A DNA stretch of 64,000 nt, from assembly GCA_947503285.1 (NCBI GenBank), contig CANNDD010000002.1:496001-560000 (forward strand), given 5' to 3'. Origin of the DNA: an uncultured Croceitalea sp. (GTDB lineage Bacteria > Bacteroidota > Bacteroidia > Flavobacteriales > Flavobacteriaceae). Every line of letters starts with the position of its first letter. Within the stretch, counting starts at the first letter, position 1. Below, in pieces: positions 18,658-28,609 of the stretch. Under the pieces are notes generated by a model. That model was not told the DNA's origin. It saw only the letters and a list, made by a program, of their open reading frames with translations, and ran no database searches. Both the position numbers and the translations under genes were made by a program.

Positions 18658-21090
18658 TTATTCGGTTCGCAAACTTTTAATAGGGTCGATAACCGCAGCC
18701 TTTATACTCTGATAGCTTACGGTTAAAACAGCGATCGCCAGGGCCAATAGCCCCGCTAAAGCCAAGACCCACCATGGGATTTCTATACGATATGAAAAGT
18801 CTTGTAACCATTTGTTCATAACATACCACCCTAACGGTAGTGATATAAGTATGGCCACCCCGACCATTTTTATAAAATCGGTAGTTAGCTTGTAGGTTAT
18901 TTGACCAATACTGGCCCCCAAAACTTTGCGTATGCCGATTTCTTTGGTTCGTTTCTGGGCATTGAATGCCGCTAGACCAAAAAGGCCTAGGCATGCTATG
19001 AAAATGGATAGGATGGAAAAAACCATAAAGATTTTACCTAATCGCTGTTCAGCCTCATAAACGGTATTGAAAGAATCGTCCATAAAACGATAGTTAAAAG
19101 GTTGCCCTGGGGCAAGTCTTGCCCATATACCTTCAATACTAGCGATAGTGTTTGAAAAGTCGCCAGCATTTAATTTTACGGCCATATTTCCTGTAGACCT
19201 TCTCATCGAAAGGCATAGGGCATCAATATCTTCACGAAGGGATTCGTAATGAAAATTCTTGACCACACCAATGATGGTATAGAATGTTGGACTTTCTAGA
19301 TCGATATCTTGTGAAATTCTTATGCCTAGGGCCCCTTCGGCACCTACACCCAACACTGGTAGCGCCGACTCGTTGATAACCACTGCGGTAGAATCCGTAC
19401 CGAAGCGGTCGTCAAAATTACGCCCAGCTACGAGTTCCATATTTAAGGTCGGAATGTAATCTTCGTCAACATTCCAGATTTGCATTTGAATGGCATTTTC
19501 CTGTTCCCGTGAACCTTCCTTAAAAAAAGAACTATTCGACCGTGCGGAAGGTGTCGGTAAAAAACTGCTTAGGGTAGCACTTTGAACCTTTCCCAGTTTG
19601 ACTACCTCTTCTTTGAAGGTATTTACCTGACCCCCTGCAGCAAAGGTGTCGTCGATCAATACTATCTGGTCTTTTGTAAAACCAAGATCTTTACCTTGTA
19701 TAAAATTCAATTGTTGGTAAACCACTAATGTGGCAATGATCAGAAAAACCGAAATGGCAAATTGAAATATGACCAATGCATTTCGTATGCCTCCGCCACC
19801 TGCATCTTTTTGTCCGCCGCCTTTCAGAGTTTTTACCGGCATAAAACGCGACATGAAAAAAGCAGGATAACTTCCTGAGAAAAGGCCCAACAAAACAGTT
19901 GCAAGTAGTATGATCAACCAGAAAAAGGGACGCTCATAAGGAATGGAAATCGACTTGCCAGAAAGGTCATTGAAAAAGGGAAGTGCGACCAAGGCAAGTA
20001 TGAAAGCCAAAAGCAATGAAATGAAGGAAATCAACCCCGATTCGGTCAAAAATTGACGTACCAAGTCCAATTTATTTGAACCCAAAGTTTTGCGGATGCC
20101 AACCTCTTTAGCCCTTTTTAAGGAGTGTGCGGTTGAGAGGTTCATAAAATTGACACTGGCTAAGACTATCAAGAACAGTGCGATGAACGAAAGTATATAG
20201 ACGTTTTGAATGCTACCATTGGCACTCATCTCAGATTGTCTATCTGAGTAAAGATGAATATCGGTAAGGGGCATGGAATGGTACCTGTAGTAATTTCCTG
20301 CCGCTGCGAATGACTCCATGGTAAGGCCCGGAAAGACTTGTTGCGCCCATGGCAGCAAATACTTTTCAAGTATTGACTGTAGCGGAGCTTGAAAATCTTC
20401 AATCTTGGCCGTAGGTATGAGCTTAATAAACGTATAGTAATTGGTATTGCCCCAGATACTTTCACGAGAGTCTGCAAGACCGGCCATAGCCATAAAGACA
20501 CTATGGTCCCTCAAGAAAGAATTTTTTGGCAGATCATCGATTACCCCTGTTACGGTAAAGGTGTCTGTGTTATCTAAAATAAGACGTTGACCAATCGCGT
20601 TTTTTACGCCAAAGTGTTTTTCGGCAGCCGTTTTGGTCAATACCAAGGTATTGGGCTGGGTCAGGGCGCTCTTTGTGTCACCGACCAATAATTTGATTCC
20701 GAAAAAATCGAAGAAAGTTGAATCTACAAACGTTGCCCTAAGCTCTTTTGAGTTGGGTTGCGCATCACTTTTTTTTAAGAGCATACTCCCTTGATCTCGA
20801 AACCGTACCGTGGTCTCTACCTGTGGAAAATCACGGAGTAACGTCTGTGCCATCGGGGCCGACGTCTGTGAAGCGTCAATTTCTGCCCCGCCGAACTTGA
20901 TGTCCGCATCTATTCGATAAATGCGATCGGCATCTGCAAACATCTTATCAAAGGTAAGTTCGTCGTATATGAACAGTGAGATCAATAAGGCACCTGCCAT
21001 ACCTACTGCCAGGCCAAAAGTGTTTAAAAAGGTGAAGAAGGGCTGTTTTTTTAGGCTTCTCCAAGCGATTTTGATATAATTTTTGAACAT
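18658..21090 (-). CDS. MacB/FtsX-type ABC transporter permease, double-length
   Basis: 810 residues. Starts MFKNYIKIAWRSLKKQP. Contact motifs are KEVGIRKTLGSNK and KEIGIRKVLGASI; the tail is DPIKSLRTE. A glycine-rich stretch (GGGQKDAGGGG) lies just before the fifth helix, where other members have a short basic linker. It is bounded upstream by a 107-nt spacer that is a near-copy of the next spacer (23568-23674), and downstream by the internal terminator at 18614. Its C-terminal region (SWW/PWW-x-LALAGLLALAIA) is very close to that of the product of 21198, so gene plus spacer may have duplicated as a unit. Confidence 0.93.
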   Translation of the reverse strand: MFKNYIKIAWRSLKKQPFFTFLNTFGLAVGMAGALLISLFIYDELTFDKMFADADRIYRIDADIKFGGAEIDASQTSAPMAQTLLRDFPQVETTVRFRDQGSMLLKKSDAQPNSKELRATFVDSTFFDFFGIKLLVGDTKSALTQPNTLVLTKTAAEKHFGVKNAIGQRLILDNTDTFTVTGVIDDLPKNSFLRDHSVFMAMAGLADSRESIWGNTNYYTFIKLIPTAKIEDFQAPLQSILEKYLLPWAQQVFPGLTMESFAAAGNYYRYHSMPLTDIHLYSDRQSEMSANGSIQNVYILSFIALFLIVLASVNFMNLSTAHSLKRAKEVGIRKTLGSNKLDLVRQFLTESGLISFISLLLAFILALVALPFFNDLSGKSISIPYERPFFWLIILLATVLLGLFSGSYPAFFMSRFMPVKTLKGGGQKDAGGGGIRNALVIFQFAISVFLIIATLVVYQQLNFIQGKDLGFTKDQIVLIDDTFAAGGQVNTFKEEVVKLGKVQSATLSSFLPTPSARSNSSFFKEGSREQENAIQMQIWNVDEDYIPTLNMELVAGRNFDDRFGTDSTAVVINESALPVLGVGAEGALGIRISQDIDLESPTFYTIIGVVKNFHYESLREDIDALCLSMRRSTGNMAVKLNAGDFSNTIASIEGIWARLAPGQPFNYRFMDDSFNTVYEAEQRLGKIFMVFSILSIFIACLGLFGLAAFNAQKRTKEIGIRKVLGASIGQITYKLTTDFIKMVGVAILISLPLGWYVMNKWLQDFSYRIEIPWWVLALAGLLALAIAVLTVSYQSIKAAVIDPIKSLRTE

Positions 21091-21197
21091 GGTTTTTCGT
21101 TTTAGTTTCCGTATTAGCTCCTCTGAGGGATGGGTCTGGAGTTGGTCATATTTTATTTGTTGTTTCTGTTCTCCCTTTTGGGGAAGTTAGAAGGGGC
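21091..21197. repeat. 107-nt spacer, near-copy of 23568-23674, with GC-rich palindromic end
   Basis: This spacer and that at 23568-23674 have the same length (107 nt) and share long blocks, such as TTTTAGTTTCCGTA, GAGGGATGGGT, TGGAGTTG and TCATATTTTATTT. Both end in the CTCCC(T)TTTGGG(G)A(A/G)GTTAGA(A/G)GGGG motif that abuts the stop codon of the flanking permease. The motif also occurs near 35288 and 46870. Confidence 0.8.
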
Positions 21198-23567
21198 TTA
21201 TTCCGATCTTAAACTTTTTACGGGGTTTACAATGGCCGCTTTTATCGCTTGATAGCTTACGGTCAATAGGGCTATCGTCAGGGCCAAAAGACCTGCCAGC
21301 GCAAAAATCCACCACGAAATGGCGGTTCTATATGCGAAATCTTCCAACCACTTAGTCATAAAATACCATGAAATAGGTATTGCAAGAACAATTGCGGTTA
21401 ACACAAGTTTTAAGAAATCTTTTGACAATAAGGTCGTAATGCTTTGAACTGAAGCTCCCAGAACCTTACGTATTCCAATTTCCTTTATTCGTTGTTCAGC
21501 TATAAAAGCGGATAACCCATAGATGCCCAAACATGAAATAAAAATCCCCAATAGGGCTAGAATGTTAAATATGGTGCTCATTTGTTGTTCGCTATCATAT
21601 AGCTTTTCTAGATCGGCATCCAGAAAAGAATATGAAAATGGAAATGCTGGATTCAGCTCGGCATGAATATTTTCAAGGGCGGCAATACTGGCCTCTGTCT
21701 GGTTCATTGTTGTTCGAACAGCTAAAAAACCAGGGTTGTTTTCTTCTTGTCGTAACACCAAGGGTTCAATGTTATATTGCAAGGGTTTAAAATGAAAATC
21801 CTTCACGACACCGACCACCTGTCCGTCACGGTCATTTAGCGCCAATGGTTCGCCAATGATATTATCAAGGTTTTTGCCCATTAACTTCATCAAGGTTTCA
21901 TTGATTACATAGTTTTTGTCACTTATGGTAAATTCTTCAGAAAAGCCCCGACCTGCCAGTACTTCAATGCCAAACAGATCAATAAACCTGTCGTCCATCC
22001 CTAAATCTGGAACGACAATGCCATCAGTTTCATCTTTCCCATTCCAGAATATGTCCGTTGTACCTGTGTCTAAATCGGTAGGTACATTGTTGAAAATGGA
22101 ATAGTTTTTTAAGAGGGGATGTTGTTCCAAGGTTGCGGCCAGGGCGTCTCGCTTTTCACCTAACGCTCCCCTGAAAGGAACAATGATCATATTACTTTTA
22201 TCAAAGCCAAGATTCTTATCCTTAATGAAATTCAATTGATGGTATACTACTCCAGTGGCAACGATAAGTACTGCCGAAATAATAAACTGTAGGGTCACTA
22301 GGCCATTTCTTAAAAACAAGTTGCCTCCAGTTTTTTTCAAGTTACCCTTTAACACTTTTATTGGATTAAATCTCGATAGATACAGGGCAGGGTAGCTACC
22401 TGCAAAAAGCCCTGTCACTAAAACGATGACCACTAAACCTCCCCAAAAACTGCCATCGGTAATATCAACACCCAAAGTGCTACCTGAGATTTCATTAAAA
22501 AAGGGCAAAGTCAAAAAAACCAATACAATGGCAAGAACCAATGAAATACAGGACAATAAAATGGATTCACTTAAAAACTGCCCTATTAATTGACCCTTAT
22601 GTGCCCCGATAGCCTTGCGCAACCCAACCTCTTTGGCGCGTTTAGCTGAGCGGGCAGTGGCAAGGTTCATAAAGTTGATACAGGCCACTGCCAAAATAAA
22701 TAGCGCCACTACCAAGAAGATGTTCACGTATTGTATGTTACCATGACCGGCAACATCAATTTGCAAATCGGAATACAAATGAATATCGGTCAAGGGCTGT
22801 AACCTAAAATTAAAAGCATCATTACTCAATCGCTTGTCGGCAATCGCATTGATCTTTGCTTCTAAATCACGCACCCCCGTTTTTGATAAAGCCACGTTTT
22901 TATCCAATTTGAAATACGAGTAGTAATCAAAATTGCCCCAATTCTTGTTGGCAAGGTTTTGGTCTATGGACACGATCGTTGAGGTAGGCGCTATGAAATC
23001 AAACTTGAAATGTGAATTTGAGGGCAGATCCTTTAGTACACCCGTAACTTTTAGGTTTTTATCATTATCGAGTTTTATCGTTTTGCCCAAGGCATTATCG
23101 TTGCCAAAATATTTTCGGGCCATAGTTTGGGTCAAAACAATGGTGTTGGGGTTCTCAAGTGCGGAGACTGCCTCGCCTTGCAGTAATGGGAAATCAAAAA
23201 ACGAAAGAAAGTTGTCGTCAACATACATAAATCGACCTTCTTCATAAACCTTGTCATTCACATGAAAAAGTACTTTTTGAAATTTTGTAGTTCTGACCAC
23301 CGATTCAATTTCTGACAACTCATCCCTAAGGTCAGGCCCCATACCTGCTGATGAAACCGCAGTTTTGAAATCTCCTGAATTGACAATAAAGCGATAGGTT
23401 CTATCAGCATCTGTATGAAATTGATCATAGCTTACTTCATTTTGCACCCATAACAAGATGAGAATACTACAGGCCATACCGATGGATAACCCAAGAATAT
23501 TAAGAAGTGAAAAAGATTTATTTTTAATCAGGTTTCGCCAAGCGATTTTGATATAGTTTTTAAACAT
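21198..23567 (-). CDS. MacB/FtsX-type ABC transporter permease, double-length
   Basis: 789 residues. Starts MFKNYIKIAWRNLIKNKS. Contact motifs are KEVGLRKAIGAHK and KEIGIRKVLGASV; the tail is NPVKSLRSE. The MacB phrase NTIVLTQTMARKYFG is present in the first periplasmic domain, and NYVINETLMKLMG in the second. It is flanked on both sides by the duplicated 107-nt spacers, which set it and its downstream neighbour apart as a likely recent duplication block. The stop codon TAA lies within the GC-rich repeat motif. Confidence 0.93.
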   Translation of the reverse strand: MFKNYIKIAWRNLIKNKSFSLLNILGLSIGMACSILILLWVQNEVSYDQFHTDADRTYRFIVNSGDFKTAVSSAGMGPDLRDELSEIESVVRTTKFQKVLFHVNDKVYEEGRFMYVDDNFLSFFDFPLLQGEAVSALENPNTIVLTQTMARKYFGNDNALGKTIKLDNDKNLKVTGVLKDLPSNSHFKFDFIAPTSTIVSIDQNLANKNWGNFDYYSYFKLDKNVALSKTGVRDLEAKINAIADKRLSNDAFNFRLQPLTDIHLYSDLQIDVAGHGNIQYVNIFLVVALFILAVACINFMNLATARSAKRAKEVGLRKAIGAHKGQLIGQFLSESILLSCISLVLAIVLVFLTLPFFNEISGSTLGVDITDGSFWGGLVVIVLVTGLFAGSYPALYLSRFNPIKVLKGNLKKTGGNLFLRNGLVTLQFIISAVLIVATGVVYHQLNFIKDKNLGFDKSNMIIVPFRGALGEKRDALAATLEQHPLLKNYSIFNNVPTDLDTGTTDIFWNGKDETDGIVVPDLGMDDRFIDLFGIEVLAGRGFSEEFTISDKNYVINETLMKLMGKNLDNIIGEPLALNDRDGQVVGVVKDFHFKPLQYNIEPLVLRQEENNPGFLAVRTTMNQTEASIAALENIHAELNPAFPFSYSFLDADLEKLYDSEQQMSTIFNILALLGIFISCLGIYGLSAFIAEQRIKEIGIRKVLGASVQSITTLLSKDFLKLVLTAIVLAIPISWYFMTKWLEDFAYRTAISWWIFALAGLLALTIALLTVSYQAIKAAIVNPVKSLRSE

Positions 23568-23674
23568 GGTTATTCATTTTAGTTTCCGTACTAGGTCCTA
23601 TGAGGGATGGGTATGGAGTTGATCATATTTTATTTTATTGTTTTCGTTCCCCCCTTTGGGAGGTTAGAGGGGGC
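23568..23674. repeat. 107-nt spacer, near-copy of 21091-21197
   Basis: This is the second copy of the duplicated spacer. It ends with GTTCCCCCCTTTGGGAGG and TTAGAGGGGGCC next to the TAG stop of the permease at 23675. The CCCCCTTTGGG core is self-complementary and could form a short hairpin. No promoter-like or TGT-N11-ACA element is seen in it. Confidence 0.8.
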
Positions 23675-26062
23675 CTATTCCATCCGTAAACTTTTTACCG
23701 GATTTGCCATTGCTGATTTTACCGCTTGTAAACCAAGGGTAAATGAGGTGATTATCAGGGCAATCAGCCCAGCGAGGGCAAACATCCACCATTGAATGGC
23801 AATACTGTAGGCAAATGTGTCGAGCCATAAGTTCATGACATACCAGGTAATAGGGAATGCAATCAATGCGGCAATGCCTACCAATATGATGTATTCTTTT
23901 GAGAGCAGTACCACTATTTTCGTGACTCCGGCCCCCAATACTTTTCGTACACCTATCTCTTTGACCCTTCGCTTTGCCATAAACGAAATCAATCCGAACA
24001 TACCTAAGCACGAAATGAATATCGTGAGCATGGCCGTGATGTTCACCGATTGTAAAATACCCTCAATCAGTTGGTATTGTGCGCTGACCTTATCGGTCAA
24101 TCGTGATTGTTCATAAGCCCGTCTAGTATCGATGGTATGAAACGCGGCACTTATTATACTTTCAATTTGTTTTTCTTGCCCTTCAATAACGCTTACCGAT
24201 AAAAATCGATGTGCGGTTAGGGCATTTTTATCCCTATAAATATGAACTAAGGGTTCGACGGCATTTTGCATGTCTTGATAGTGAAAATCCTTTACGACAC
24301 CTACTATAGGGTAACCGGCATCATCATCATCATATTTATATTTCAGGCGCCGCCCTTCAATACTAGTCCAACCAAAGGCTTTCATGGCGGCTTCGTTTAT
24401 GATTACGGACCGCTCACCTGAACCATCTATATTGCGGTCAAAATGCCGCCCCATGACCATAGGAACCTCAAGTGTTTTAAAATAGCTGTCATCTGCATAA
24501 GATCTTCTGATTCGAACATCTTTGTCCTTTGCGGCATCGTAATAGGTGGTGTAGTTAAAATAATAATCAGAGGGTATGGCCTCACTTGTAGAAACACTTT
24601 TTACATATGGATTTGACTCCAGCTCGTTCAACAAAGCGTTGAACTTGGATTTGGCGGCATCGATATCCTTATAATCCAAATCGATATTACCTACTAGGAT
24701 ATTATTACGTTCGAAACCCAAATCGGCATTTTTCATAAAATCAATCTGGTGGTTTAAGATTACGGCAATACTGATAAAGAGAATGGCTATGGTAAATTGT
24801 AGGATGATAAAGGAGTTTCGCAATAAAAAATTGCTTTTGATTTGATTGATCTTGCCCTTGATTGCAAGGGAAACAGGAATTTTGATAAAGCGTAGCGTGG
24901 GAAAAATACCGACCATCAGAGTGGCTAAAAACCCAATAACAAAAATGGCCAATACCACAGGATAGTCTTTGAATATATCAAAGGAAATACGTCCGAACTC
25001 CGGCCCGAAAGTATCATTCAATCGAGGTAGGTTAACGAGTAAGAACAAGACACTTGAAATGATTATAGCGACAAAGACCAATATTCCGTTTTCAACGCAA
25101 AATTGTATTACGATACTTTTTTTACTGCTTCCCAATACTTTGCGAACGGCAATATCCTTGGTTCTTCTGAACATTGTAGAGGTATTCAAATTGAGCAGAT
25201 TCACTAGAATGATAAGAAGCACAAAAATGGATGCTGCTATCGATCCACCTATAATGGTATCTACCACAGGTATGATATCGGTTCGCATTTCGGCATAGGG
25301 CATTACCTTCATTTCGGCGATAGTGGTAGGGTCGGTGTAATTCTCTTCTACCAATTGCCCAATTCGTTGTTTGACCGTTGCGAGATCGGCATCTTGGCGA
25401 AGTTTGAAATAAACAGGGGAAAAACTATTTGTCCAACCGGTTTGGCTTATAAATGTAGGGTTGTCCTTTAAAAGGGTATTTGGAAGAACAACGCCTAACC
25501 GAAAGGAAGAATAGGGACTTATGGGTTCAAAGACCCCGGTCACTTTGAGATTTAACGTGTCTGCCCCGATTAAGGTCTTACCCACGGGGTTTTCATTTCC
25601 GAAAATTTGCTGACTGACTTTATGGGTCAATACAATGGAATATTTATCCTTAAGGGCGGTTTCTTGATTTCCGTATTTTAAGGGTAGTCCAAATACATCA
25701 AAAAACCCTGGGTCTGCATAGTCGGTGCGATTTTGAAATTCTTTTTCCCCGTATTCCAACCAAATGTTTCCCCAACCATGTAGATGGGTTCCGGCCAAAA
25801 CCTCTGGTGAGGTATTTATTACTTTTTCGAGTAACGGGTAAGGTACTTCCCTATAACTATTGCCATCTTTTAGTTGTGTTTTTAGGTAGAAAATGTTTTC
25901 CCGGTCGGGAATGGTCTCATCTGCCGTGTAATAGGCGTATACTGAAAATAGTAAGGTTAGAACACTAGAAACACCTATACTCAAACCGATAAGGTTCAAT
26001 AGGGAAAGGGTCTTATTTTTCCAAAGGTTTCTTAAAGCGTATTTGATATGGTTTTTTAGCAT
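23675..26062 (-). CDS. MacB/FtsX-type ABC transporter permease, first gene of the six-permease unit
   Basis: 795 residues. Starts MLKNHIKYALRNLWKNK. Contact motifs are KDIAVRKVLGSSK (Asp-Ile-Ala replaces the usual Glu-Ile/Val-Gly, the most divergent first motif in the array) and KEIGVRKVLGAGV; the tail is NPVKSLRME. It lies 30 nt downstream of a sigma-54-like element (26093-26108), which in turn is preceded by tandem palindromes (26162-26199). It therefore should head the unit running through 21198, 18658, 16166, 13743 and 11315. The altered motif may change coupling to the shared ATPase, which is an inference. Confidence 0.92.
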   Translation of the reverse strand: MLKNHIKYALRNLWKNKTLSLLNLIGLSIGVSSVLTLLFSVYAYYTADETIPDRENIFYLKTQLKDGNSYREVPYPLLEKVINTSPEVLAGTHLHGWGNIWLEYGEKEFQNRTDYADPGFFDVFGLPLKYGNQETALKDKYSIVLTHKVSQQIFGNENPVGKTLIGADTLNLKVTGVFEPISPYSSFRLGVVLPNTLLKDNPTFISQTGWTNSFSPVYFKLRQDADLATVKQRIGQLVEENYTDPTTIAEMKVMPYAEMRTDIIPVVDTIIGGSIAASIFVLLIILVNLLNLNTSTMFRRTKDIAVRKVLGSSKKSIVIQFCVENGILVFVAIIISSVLFLLVNLPRLNDTFGPEFGRISFDIFKDYPVVLAIFVIGFLATLMVGIFPTLRFIKIPVSLAIKGKINQIKSNFLLRNSFIILQFTIAILFISIAVILNHQIDFMKNADLGFERNNILVGNIDLDYKDIDAAKSKFNALLNELESNPYVKSVSTSEAIPSDYYFNYTTYYDAAKDKDVRIRRSYADDSYFKTLEVPMVMGRHFDRNIDGSGERSVIINEAAMKAFGWTSIEGRRLKYKYDDDDAGYPIVGVVKDFHYQDMQNAVEPLVHIYRDKNALTAHRFLSVSVIEGQEKQIESIISAAFHTIDTRRAYEQSRLTDKVSAQYQLIEGILQSVNITAMLTIFISCLGMFGLISFMAKRRVKEIGVRKVLGAGVTKIVVLLSKEYIILVGIAALIAFPITWYVMNLWLDTFAYSIAIQWWMFALAGLIALIITSFTLGLQAVKSAMANPVKSLRME

Positions 26063-26092
26063 GACGAAAAAGGCTTCTTCATAGAATTTCAG

Positions 26093-26108
26093 ATCGATTA
26101 TTATGCCA
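26093..26108 (-). promoter_or_regulatory. Sigma-54-like promoter element, six-permease unit
   Basis: Minus-strand sequence TGGCATAATAATCGAT has a perfect TGGCA -24 block and TCGAT in place of the TTGCW -12 block. It lies 30 nt from the start codon at 26062 and 54 nt from the palindrome pair, the same distance as in the 11169 copy. Confidence 0.55.
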
Positions 26109-26161
26109 ATTTTTTAAATATTTACTAATCAGATGTTTACATATAACTTTTACGATCTTCA

Positions 26162-26199
26162 TGTAAAAATTTTTTACAGTACTGTTTTGTTTTTTTACA
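26162..26199. promoter_or_regulatory. Tandem 17-bp TGT-N11-ACA palindromes, candidate activator site
   Basis: TGTAAAAATTTTTTACA (26162-26178) is a perfect 8+1+8 palindrome. TGTTTTGTTTTTTTACA (26183-26199) is a weaker second site 4 bp away. An ACAGTACTGT palindrome occurs twice (26176-26185 and again near 26197-26206), overlapping the site ends, which could indicate an additional half-site or a second binder. Confidence 0.65.
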
Positions 26200-26212
26200 G
26201 TACTGTCTTATT

Positions 26213-28576
26213 CTATTCTGTTCGAAGACTTTTAACAGGGTTCAATCTTGCGGCTTTCATAGCCTGAAAACCAACGGTTAATAGGGCTATGCATGTTGCT
26301 GAAATTCCGGTTAAGAACAAGATCCAGATATTCATTTCGATTCTGTAGGCATAGTTTTCCAGCCAGCTTTTCATCATCCACCAAGAAAGTGGTCCGGCAA
26401 TCAATAGGGCTAGAAAGACCAAGCGCATGAAATCTTTTGACAGTAATTGCACGATACTTGTGGTCGAAGACCCCAGAACTTTTCGAACCCCAATTTCCTT
26501 TTTGCGCTGTTCTGCAGTATAGGCTGCAAGTCCGAACAGTCCTAGACAAGAGATAAGGATGGCCAATAAGGCAAATAGACTGGATAACTGTCCGGTTAGT
26601 TGTTCGCTTCTGAAGAGGGCGTTAAAAGTTTCGTCAACAAAACCGTAATCGACAGGAAACCCAGGGTTATGTGCTTTTAGTATCTTTTCAACGCTGGTCA
26701 GGGTATTTTCTAGATTCGTACCATCCTTAAGTTTGATGTATAGGTTACTGGCAAAGGTCTTATTGTTAAAGAACATCACGGGATCGCTTGTGCCATACAT
26801 GTCTCCATACACATAATCCTTTACTACACCAATTACCGTATAATTCTCTTCCCATCGGTTGATGGTCTTACCTATCGCACTGCCCTTGCCCATCATTTTT
26901 GCAAAGGATTCTGTTATTAGTGTATTGGTACTGTCTAAGGAAACTTCTTGGCCAAAACCACGACCATCGACTATCTCCAACCCAAAGGTTTCGAAAAAAT
27001 CGGCACTCACGAACCGAAATGATATGAGTACATCTTCCGTATCCGTGCCTCCTTGCCACTTAAGACCTGAACCGTTATTTCCATCAAATAGCATATTGGT
27101 ATTTGAAAGGGCCACATTTTTAGTTGTTCCAGTAGCGATAAGCTCATTCTTGATTACATCAAAGTTTTTAATAATATTACCGGTTGCCCTAACTTGTAGT
27201 AGGTTTTCTTTAGAATATCCGATATTCCTGTTCTTTATGTGCTGTATTTGTTGGTAGATGACTATGGTAGCACTTATAAAGATGATGGAAATTGCGAATT
27301 GGAAAACGACCAAGCCCTTTCTTATTAGTGTAGCTGTACCTGAAACTTTACGTTCTCCTTTTAAAACCTGCGCCGGTCTAAAGGACGAAAGGTATAATGC
27401 AGGGTACCAGCCTGCCAAAATACCACAGACCAGTGTTACGCCCAGTAAAACCGGACCATGGTAAGAGCTGAAAAGGGCTATACCCAATTGTTTACCTATT
27501 AATTGATTGTAGTGGGGCATGAGCGATATCAAAAGGAAAACGCTGAGTAGACCTGCCAATGCCGATGTCATGACAGCTTCCGTCATAAATTGGGAAACCA
27601 AGCTATTTTTTTTAGAACCCAGTACCTTACGCACACCGACTTCTTTCCCTCTTTTTTCACTGCGTGCAGTAGAAAGATTCATAAAGTTTATACACGCTAT
27701 TAAGAGTATCAGTAATGCTACAATGGCCATTAGCCTCACAAGAACTATCCGACCTCCCTTCTTCTTACCATCGATAAAATTAGATCGCAAATGCCAATCT
27801 TTTATGTTATGCAGAAACGCATAGTCATTAGACCCCTCTATTTTTGATGGTAAAAATGCGCGAACCTTGGCGTCGGTGTTTTCAAAATCAGCTTCTGGGG
27901 AAAGCTCCACAAACGTGTCGGCAAAATTATTGCCATATTCATTTGCCCATGACCTAGCCTCATCTGATAGATAGGGTTTAATAGGTGTTAACCAGTTAAA
28001 ACCGAAACTAACATTTTCAGGTAGGTCTTTGATTACCCCGGTAATGGTCAAAAGTTCTGCGTTATTGACCATGATGGTCTTGTTCAAAGCTCCCTCATCT
28101 TCGCCGAACAGTTCGTGCGCCAATTTTTGAGTGATGATTAGCGCATCAGGTCTATCAAGGGCATTTTCCGTAGATCCTTCGAGAAACTCTAAATCGAATA
28201 TTTCAAGAATATCCGTATCGGCATACCTGCCAAATCTGTACATGTTTTTATCGCCATTGGCGAACAAGAAATTACTTCCAAGTGTTCTCGCAGCCCGAAC
28301 GATCTCGGGAATTTCATTCTTTAAATCATTGGCCAAGGGCCCTGGTGTAGACTGAAAAAAAGTACGCCATTCCCCTTCGTACTCTTGATTAGTGGGTAGG
28401 TAATAAATCGTATCCTGTTTAGGGAAAACCTTGTTGTAGCCCATTTCATCTTCAACCCAAAGTAGTATAAGGCTTGTGCAGGTGATACCAATGGCCAGAC
28501 CAAATATGTTCAAGATATTGTATTTCTTATTCTTCCAAAGGTTTCTCCAGGCGATTACAAAGTGATTTTTCAACAT
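26213..28576 (-). CDS. MacB/FtsX-type ABC transporter permease, double-length
   Basis: 787 residues, the shortest complete member. Starts MLKNHFVIAWRNLWKNK. Contact motifs are KEVGVRKVLGSKK and KEIGVRKVLGSST; the tail is NPVKSLRTE. The segment KDWHLRSNF before the second helix is also found in the product of 28610, and KDWHLRSN-like phrases mark this right-hand subgroup. It is 33 nt downstream of 28610 and is followed by a regulatory spacer, so it probably ends a two-permease unit. Confidence 0.93.
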   Translation of the reverse strand: MLKNHFVIAWRNLWKNKKYNILNIFGLAIGITCTSLILLWVEDEMGYNKVFPKQDTIYYLPTNQEYEGEWRTFFQSTPGPLANDLKNEIPEIVRAARTLGSNFLFANGDKNMYRFGRYADTDILEIFDLEFLEGSTENALDRPDALIITQKLAHELFGEDEGALNKTIMVNNAELLTITGVIKDLPENVSFGFNWLTPIKPYLSDEARSWANEYGNNFADTFVELSPEADFENTDAKVRAFLPSKIEGSNDYAFLHNIKDWHLRSNFIDGKKKGGRIVLVRLMAIVALLILLIACINFMNLSTARSEKRGKEVGVRKVLGSKKNSLVSQFMTEAVMTSALAGLLSVFLLISLMPHYNQLIGKQLGIALFSSYHGPVLLGVTLVCGILAGWYPALYLSSFRPAQVLKGERKVSGTATLIRKGLVVFQFAISIIFISATIVIYQQIQHIKNRNIGYSKENLLQVRATGNIIKNFDVIKNELIATGTTKNVALSNTNMLFDGNNGSGLKWQGGTDTEDVLISFRFVSADFFETFGLEIVDGRGFGQEVSLDSTNTLITESFAKMMGKGSAIGKTINRWEENYTVIGVVKDYVYGDMYGTSDPVMFFNNKTFASNLYIKLKDGTNLENTLTSVEKILKAHNPGFPVDYGFVDETFNALFRSEQLTGQLSSLFALLAILISCLGLFGLAAYTAEQRKKEIGVRKVLGSSTTSIVQLLSKDFMRLVFLALLIAGPLSWWMMKSWLENYAYRIEMNIWILFLTGISATCIALLTVGFQAMKAARLNPVKSLRTE

Positions 28577-28609
28577 AATTTGGGTATTTGTGGTATCCTA
28601 AAATTCAGA

